Shown: piece by piece, positions 58,321 through 64,000 of the stretch | How the letters are laid out: the number at the start of each line of letters is the position of its first letter | Position numbering within the stretch: position 1 is the first letter of the stretch | NCBI GenBank assembly: GCA_013396755.1 | Contig: VWZF01005468.1 | Location: 714,576-778,575 of the forward strand | Reading direction: 5' to 3' | Origin: Sclerurus mexicanus | Taxonomy: Eukaryota; Chordata; Aves; Passeriformes; Furnariidae | DNA length: 64,000 bases | Notes under the pieces: model-generated | The model's database searches: none | What the model was told of the DNA's origin: nothing | Seen by the model: only the letters and a program-made list of their open reading frames with translations | Program-made: the position numbers and the translations under genes

Positions 58321-60679
58321 GTGCTGTGTGTTACATCTAATGCTCCTGTTTACAGCTGAAGATAAGATATGGAGGGGTTATAGTGTGGGCAGTGCTCCTA
58401 ACTCACACAGCTCGTGGTCCTTGCACAGTGGAGTTGTGTGAGCGATGATTTACTTCAGCATTCAGTTCATCTGTCTGTTTTAGCCACACCCGGGCACAGG
58501 CTCTGCAGATGGTTTTGCCTGTTGGAGTTTCCAGAAAAAGCTGGAAAGCACGGCTCGTGGCTCCACAGGCTGCTGTTGCACTGGGCCGTGTGAAGGTGCT
58601 TGGTGTTTGATACTGAGAGTTGCTGGGCTCCTGATAGAAGGTTTCCTGGATAAGGGGATGCGTGTTTGGAGCTGGCTGTCACAGAGCAGGTAGATCAGTT
58701 ATGGAATAACTCTGATGTTGTAACATTCAATGTAAGAAGGGTGAAGAACTGTTGGAGCGAGGCCATGATAAGTGCCCTGGAGCACCTGCTCTATGAAGAC
58801 AGGCTGAGAAAGGTGAGGCTGTTCAGCCTGGAGATTGTGTGGAGACCTCACAGCACCTTCCAGTGTCTGAGGAACCTACAGGGAAACCAGAGAGGGACTG
58901 TTCATCAGGAACTGTAGTGACGGGATAAGGGGGAATGGGTACAAATTAAAAGAGGGGAAATCTCGGTTGGATATATGTAACATATTCTTCCCAGTGAGGG
59001 TGGGCAGGCCCTGGCACAGGGTGCCCAGAGACGCTGTGGCTGCCCCATCCCTGGAAGTGTCCAAGGCCAGGTTGGACTGCCCTTGGAGCAACCTGGGCTA
59101 GTGGAATGTGTCCCTGCCCATGGCAGGGCTGTAATGAGATGAGCTTTTAAAGTCCCTTCCAACCCAAACCGTTCTGTGATTCTGTTCCTCAACTATGAGT
59201 GTCTCTGAAGTCAAATATGTCCATATGTATTTGTAGGAAGATGAGGCACCAGGTCAGCCCAAATACTTTCAGGTGTCCTGTGCAAAATCTGAGTGAGAAA
59301 TAATTGAAGTAGAACAAGCAAATGAGGCACAGCTGGGAAGAGCAGAGAATGCAGAGAAATGCCCTGGGCTGTGCCCAGGAGCAGCAGCTGGTGATGTTGC
59401 ACACAGGTGAGGGAGCTTAACCAGGAGGAGCCAAGGCAGAGCTCCCAGGTTCTGGCTGGAGAGGAAGTTCTTCTGTCCAGGGGCAGCAGGAATGCTTTTG
59501 TGCCAAGGAGTTCACAAAAACTTCCATTAAAGGACTTGGTGCTGGAAAGGTGCAGATCCATCCCTGACACCGGGGGGAATGAGGAAGCTGCACATTCTGT
59601 AGTTAGTTCAGTGTCAGATTTTAGGAGCCCACACCGGAGACAGGGGGAAGGGCCAGAGCAGCAGCCTTGGTGGAACAGCTCTGTCTGGGAGCTGGAAGAC
59701 TCCTGTGCTTTTGCCCTTCTAAAGCCTCAGGTCATGACTGGAAACAACTTCCATAATGCAAATCTCCAGCTGCAAAATACGCTTGGGAGTGGGCAGTTTT
59801 CCCCCTGCTTTTCCTGAAAACTAAGGTGTTGCTCTCTCTGATTCCTGACACAGGTTTGCTGATTCCTCTGTGTAGACCGGTTTGGGGTCTTGCCCATGGC
59901 CTGTGATCACAAGCCTGATGACAGAGATATGCTTGGTCAGTGTTTTCCTAAAGAGCCTCTGCAATCAGTGTTTGTTTTACCGGTTTTGTGTGTGAGGAAG
60001 CAGCACAAAAACTGTGTCAGCCTCTTCCTGACAGGCTGTGGGAGGAAGGAAGGGTTGGCAGGCAGATGGAATGTTTGTCAGATGGAGAGAAGGTAATCAG
60101 GGGGAAAAGTGCTGCTGGAGGAGGTTACCTGGCTATAGGTAACCTTCTGAAATCCTTCCTCCTTCACTGGTATCCTCTCTGGCTTGGAGAATTGAGGAAT
60201 GGTGTCTTTAAGAAGGCCAAGGGCTCCTTGTGCCCTGAGGTGCTGGCACTCACAGTTCCTAACTGCTGTCTGTGCCTAATCTGAGTTAAATCCCTGGAGT
60301 GGGTGTCTGTGACTGGGGGTGTTGCTGGATCCTGCTTTTGGTGGGCTCTTGGCTGTGTGGCCAGGTCAGGGGTCAGCTGTGGGTGCTGCACTGTGTGTCA
60401 CAGCTGTGGTGGTGCCAGCGCAGTCCAAGCCTCAGAGCTGAGAGCTGCTCACCTGCTGATCTGAACCATTTTGTGGACATAGGGTTTCCTTTGCAAAATG
60501 AACACTGGTGATTTTACTCTTGTCTTTAAACTGAAGGACAGGGTTCTGGCAGGAGGTGGTTCTTCATGGCTGTTTCGTGCTTTGCAGAAAATGCTCTGAA
60601 GGCGAACTGGACAGTGCCTGCCGGAACAAAATCTGTCTGAAGAACATCCTCCTTCCCCCAAAGGCCTGTTTGTGGTCAG
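58321..60679 (+). other. SCYL3: SCYL3 5' intron (or upstream sequence)
   Basis: Between the GC-rich region and the first coding exon. It contains one CR1 copy (58752-59184). I see nothing else recognisable. A stretch at about 58337-58405 weakly recalls a MIR core but is too diverged to call. Confidence 0.6.
58752..59184 (+). mobile_element. CR1 LINE, 5'-truncated, about 430 bases
   Basis: It holds the CR1 blocks in order: CTGGAGCACCTGCTCTATGA, AGACAGGCTGAGAAAG, CAGCCTGGAGA, CAGGAACTGTAGTGACGGGA, TAAGGGGGAATGG, GGTGCCCAGAGACGCTGTGG, CCATCCCTGGAAGTGTCCAA, CCCTTCCAACCCAAACCGTT and CTGTGATTCTG. It covers the end of ORF2 and the 3' UTR, and is inactive. Confidence 0.95.
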
Positions 60680-60698
60680 GAGAGAACCCGTGCAAGGG

Positions 60699-60863
60699 AT
60701 GGGCTCGGAGAACAGCGCTCTGAAGAGCTACACTCTGGAAGAGCCGCCGTTCACGCTGCCCACGGGACACACCGTCTACCCGGCCGTGCTCCAGGATGGC
60801 AAACGCGCCTCCGTGTTTGTGTATAAGCGGGAGAACGAAGATAAGGTTAATAAAGCTGCCAAG
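60699..60863 (+). CDS. SCYL3: SCYL3 first coding exon, residues 1-55
   Basis: ATG at 60699 has G at -3 and G at +4, a good Kozak context, and starts the conserved MGSENSALKSYTL. The donor GTACTG starts at 60864. Upstream acceptors are AAAG ending at 60663 (after a strong CTCCTTCCCCC tract) or TCAG ending at 60679; both leave a short 5' leader. The GTG at 60672 upstream is in frame but is not a start. Confidence 0.95.
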
Positions 60864-63621
60864 GTACTGGAACCTGCCTGGGACAGGCTTGTCACAGCTG
60901 TCCCTCCCTTTTATTGGAACGGTGGGAAATGGTGCACAAGGGTCAGACCTTGGGGAGGGAGGGCAGGAGAAGCGGTGGGAGCTGACCCTGGCCATGCAGC
61001 GGGGCAGAAGGGATCGGCAGCTGCGGAGCTCGCCGTGTGCTGTGCGATGTGAGCGCTGTGGGAAGTGATGGTCACACAGCAGTACCTGCCTGCCTGGGCA
61101 GAGGGCTGGGCTCTTCCTGCAGGTGTAAGTCAAAGGCTCTTTTTTGGGTGGATCCCACCCAAAATACCATGTTTATTATGACTAAGGCTTTCTTTTATTC
61201 TTTGTAAGACAGTCTCCTTCCAGTATCTGAAGGGAGCCTACAAGAAAGATGGAGAGAAGGGACTTACAAGAGCATGTAGTGACAGGATAAGGGGGAATGG
61301 TTTTAAACTGACAGAGAGTAGGTTTAGATTAGATTTAGGTTAGATATCAGGAAGAAATGGAGGTGGTGAGGCACTGGCACAGGAAGCCCAGACAAGCTGT
61401 GGATGCTTGATAGAAATGTTCAAGGCTCGGAGCAACCTGGTGTGGTGGAACGTGTCCCTGCACGTGGTTGGAGTGAGATTATCTTTAAGGTCCCTTCCAA
61501 CCCAAACTGTTCCTTGTGTCCATTTCAATGTACTATAAAAAGTTCTGCAGTGACTGTGCTGGCTGCTTGGTGAGGGGCAGGGATGGGCTGTGTGAATTCA
61601 GTGAGAAAACACAGCTAAGAGTAGAGGACTGAGCTGTGACAGAGGAGCTGCCTCGGCTGAGATCTAACAGATGTCCTTGTTTCTGGAAGCACCTGAAAAC
61701 CTTGCGCCATCCTTGCCTTCTGCGCTTCCTCTCTTGTACTGTGGAAGCAAATGGGATCCACCTGGTTACAGAGCGGGTGAAGCCTTTGGAGCTGGTCCTG
61801 GAGACGCTCTCCTCTGCCGAAATCTGCGCGGGGATCTACGATGTGCTGCTGGCACTCATCTTCCTCCACGACAGGGTAGGTATCCCTGGCAGCAGCCGTC
61901 GGCCTTTGGTGGGAGATGTGAAATGGGACAGGAGGGTGTTGTACCTGGGCTTGTCTGGCTGAGTCTCTTATTCCTTATTATTCCCAAAAAGCAGACGCAT
62001 GTCCCACAGGTCTTTTAGGCTGAAATTGCTAAAATCACGGGCTGCTTTGTGGGAGGAAGGGTAACTGAAAATGCTGTGGGGTTTGGAAGTATGGAAGCAA
62101 GCCATTCTCTGCTCATGAATTTGCTTGCAGTGCTTCTTGCTTTAGGGAGATGGGATTGCTCAGCCTTGGCATTTGTTTCCAGCTGTTGCCCTGTGTCAGA
62201 GATCAGTGTCACTGCTCCCCTATTTGGGCACTGTGTGTTTGTCCAGGACTGCAGATAAATCCCAGCTCAGACTGTAGCTCTGGGGCTTTGTGTGCATAGT
62301 TGGAGAACTTCCCTGGATTTACAGTTGCGTTGCAGGGGCTATGACAATCAGGGCTTTGTCTGCTCTAAAACCCTGGCCCTCCTGCCTGGCACCTGCTAGT
62401 CACCTACCAACTCCCAAAGGACCTTTGGAACTGTGTGCTTTTTGGCAGCTTTCCCTCAGCCCCTCACAGCACCTACTTAGTGCTGATTAAGATTCTACAC
62501 CTCCATCTATCCCCCGAGTCTCTTACTTTGTTTTTTATGTTCTAGGGAAACCTAACACATAACAATGTCTGTTTATCCTCTGTGTTTGTGAGTGAGGATG
62601 GGCACTGGAAGCTGGGAGGAATGGAAACAGTTTGTAACTTCAGTGAAGCCACCCCAGAGGTAAGAGCCAAGCCAAGTGCACCCTTGGATGCCCAGGAGAC
62701 GATTCCTGGCCTGTGGAAACTGACCATCTATGGATGTGAAGGCCCAAGTCCTTCCACTTGGCTGGATTTGCTATTAAGTGTGTTGGTTCACTTCCAGCTC
62801 TGTCCTGAATCTTTGGTCTAGGGACACCATAACTATAAGTACAATGTCTACACAAATTAACTCCACATTAGCCAAAAAGCAGATACTTTTCTAAGGGACA
62901 CTGCTGGTGAGAGCATGAGAAATCTCTGCTCCTCTGGGCTGATTTAAACACACACAAAAAAAAAAGCTTTAGTGTGAAACAGAAAGAACCAGGTTGAAAT
63001 GAATCAATAAGGAAAATAATTTAAATGCCTCCTTAGCTTTTGTTAGTGGCATCTTCTCTGCTTGTGAGCAGAACAATTCCTGGTTTATTTGTGCTGCCTG
63101 CTGTGCAGAGTCATTGCTGCAGCCTGGCACCGTGTCACAGATGCACACTGCCTTTTCTCCCAGAGGATCTGCAAATCCTTCACAAACTGTGCGGAGTGTC
63201 TGTGGCATGTCCCACCCTTCCCGGGGCATCAGCACACACACCTGCTGTGCATGGTGCTGCACAACAATGCAGAGAGTGCGGCACTGAAACCTGTCTGCCA
63301 AAGCTCCTGAGATCCTTTCCCTGCCCAGATGGATCATGCAGGGCGATGGGACTGAGGACTGGTGGGATGAGTTGGCTGTGAGGCCCTGAAGCTGCTTTCT
63401 GTCAGCTTGGTGCTTCCCCTTGGGCAGAGCCAAGTGTGGTGCCAGCACAAGGACAGGGGCAGAGCTCCTTCCACGCTGAGCCCTGGCCCATGGGGACATC
63501 CTGCTCTGCTGCTTGGCACAGGTGAGTGACCGAGGAGCTCATGTCCCCTCTCTTCTCCTTCCAGTTCCTCTGTCACATCAGGTCTGTACGAGACCAGTCC
63601 TGCATCCCGTGTGAGGAGATG
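60699..63621 (+). CDS. SCYL3: SCYL3 (PACE-1), SCY1-like pseudokinase 3: first four coding exons, partial
   Basis: SCYL3 is a SCY1-family pseudokinase that binds ezrin and localises to the Golgi and leading edge through an N-terminal myristate. With SCYL1 it supports motor-neuron survival. Joining 60699-60863, 61690-61875, 62546-62659 and 63565-63621 gives 174 residues in one frame, matching recalled human SCYL3 (about 740 residues) over its first 174. The start has MGSENS, a myristoylation signal. The pseudokinase N lobe covers residues 1-80 and the C lobe starts near 85. Catalytic motifs are lost: the catalytic loop reads LTHNNV without the HRD Asp, and the DFG position reads LGG. The rest of the kinase-like domain, the HEAT repeats and the C-terminal ezrin-binding part lie beyond the right edge. 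All introns here fall between codons. Confidence 0.96.
61142..61164. repeat. Perfect inverted repeat, 10-base arms, 3-base loop
   Basis: TTTTGGGTGG (61142-61151) and CCACCCAAAA (61155-61164) are exact reverse complements around ATC. It lies about 45 bases before a CR1 copy. Confidence 0.7.
61210..61522 (+). mobile_element. CR1 LINE, 5'-truncated, about 310 bases
   Basis: CCAGTATCTGAAGGGAGCCT, GTGACAGGATAAGGGGGAAT, GGTTTTAAACTGACAGAG, GTGGTGAGGCACTGGCACAG, GGAGCAACCTGGTGTGGTGG and CTTTAAGGTCCCTTCCAACC follow the avian CR1 3' end in order. It lacks the terminal octamer repeats and carries an internal deletion. Confidence 0.93.
61690..61875 (+). CDS. SCYL3: SCYL3 exon, residues 56-117
   Basis: The acceptor TCTGGAAG ends at 61689 and is weak (AAG). 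The donor GTAGGT starts at 61876. It encodes HLKTLRHPCLLRFLSC, TVEANGIHLVTERV, LETLSSAEICAGIYDVLLAL and IFLHDR, the N-lobe to C-lobe transition of the pseudokinase domain. Confidence 0.95.
61876..62545 (+). other. SCYL3: SCYL3 intron, 670 bases
   Basis: I see nothing recognisable besides the splice sites. Confidence 0.93.
62546..62659 (+). CDS. SCYL3: SCYL3 exon, residues 118-155 (degenerate catalytic loop)
   Basis: The acceptor TTCTAG ends at 62545 and the donor GTAAGA starts at 62660. It encodes GNLTHNNVCLSSVFVSEDGH, WKLGGMETV and SEATPE. Where active kinases have HRDLKxxN and DFG, this exon has LTHNNVCLSS and LGG, so it cannot transfer phosphate in the usual way. Confidence 0.96.
62660..63564 (+). 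other. SCYL3: SCYL3 intron, 905 bases
   Basis: I see nothing recognisable besides the splice sites and a short ACACACAAAAAAAAA tract near 62950. Confidence 0.93.
63565..63621 (+). CDS. SCYL3: SCYL3 exon, residues 156-174
   Basis: The acceptor CTTCCAG ends at 63564 and the donor GTGAGT starts at 63622. The 19 codons read FLCHIRSVRD, then QSCIPCEEM, aligned to recalled human FLRSIQSIRD and PASIPPEEM. Frame, length and edges fit; sequence is more diverged than neighbouring exons, with three Cys. Confidence 0.9.
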
Positions 63622-64000
63622 GTGAGTAACAGAGTAACAGCACTTGCTCAAGGAACTTCCCTCTGGCAACAAACAGAAGGGTGATGTTCAGGAAATACAT
63701 TTTCATATATTTTATTTCCTTAGGCCTGAAGGGCATAGAAGTGGCTCTTGGGTAGTATTGGAGGTTTCCTTTTTCCCTTCTTCTGTCCCATCCCTGGCTT
63801 GGGAATGGTGTTGAGCACAGGGAATATTTTTCTGAAACTTTGTTTTGCAGTTTTAATGCTTTTAAATCACCAATGCTTTGCTAAAATGACAGAGTAGTTG
63901 CTGAGATTGCCCAGATCACTGCAGTCCCCCAATTGTGTAGCTCTTGTAACAACCTTTTTTCCACCCATTAGTCACTTCCTACCCATTGAGATCCTTGGAG
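63622..64000 (+). other. SCYL3: SCYL3 intron, runs off right edge
   Basis: No further SCYL3 exon is seen; the next should start SPEF in the human protein. Confidence 0.85.

Larger units (their letters stand above)
60864..61689 (+). other. SCYL3: SCYL3 intron, 826 bases
   Basis: It contains a 10-base-arm hairpin (61142-61164) and a CR1 copy (61210-61522). Confidence 0.93.

Noticed and set aside
58337..58405. Second possible MIR fragment
   Set aside because: Only TTTACAGCTGAAGA and CTCACACAGCTCGTGG recall MIR; too diverged.
60672..60698. In-frame upstream extension of SCYL3
   Set aside because: It would need a GTG start and removes the N-terminal myristoylation signal; the ATG at 60699 fits the family.

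Overview
This window is vertebrate nuclear DNA, almost certainly from a bird. The evidence is large GT-AG introns around small exons, protein matches at near-ortholog level to two vertebrate genes, and several 5'-truncated CR1 LINE copies that end in the typical avian CR1 3' tail. There is no bacterial-style gene organisation, and nearly all long open frames are chance frames in introns. Human protein comparisons below are from memory, not from a database search.

Layout. 1-51.8 kb is the 3' half of KIFAP3 on the + strand. KIFAP3 is the kinesin-2 adaptor subunit KAP3. Ten exons (11540-51487) join in phase into 399 C-terminal residues and a stop, and a likely poly(A) signal lies at 51767. The first 11.5 kb lies inside an upstream KIFAP3 intron. 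The last intron is 18.6 kb, followed by a 36-codon terminal exon. 51.8-56.7 kb is intergenic with one CR1 copy. 56.7-58.3 kb is GC- and CpG-rich, is broken by a 732-base N gap (57113-57844) flanked by a CTGGG repeat, and probably holds the promoter and non-coding first exon of the next gene. 58.3-64 kb is the 5' part of SCYL3 (PACE-1), also on the + strand. Four coding exons (60699-63621) give the first 174 residues, covering the myristoylation signal and much of the pseudokinase domain. The gene runs off the right edge.

The two genes lie head-to-tail, as I recall for the human 1q24 locus. They are not known to share a pathway. KIFAP3 links the KIF3A/KIF3B (or KIF3C) motor to cargo in axons and cilia. 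SCYL3 is a Golgi- and cortex-associated pseudokinase scaffold.

The strongest unusual observations are a probable U12-type (minor spliceosome) intron in KIFAP3 (18833-19947), a NAGNAG tandem acceptor at 18331-18335, an intronic CTCF-like motif next to homeodomain-type palindromes (14786-14845), and a few intronic patches that look like conserved regulatory elements or decayed coding sequence. I found no sign of a new multi-gene system; apart from these points the locus looks ordinary.
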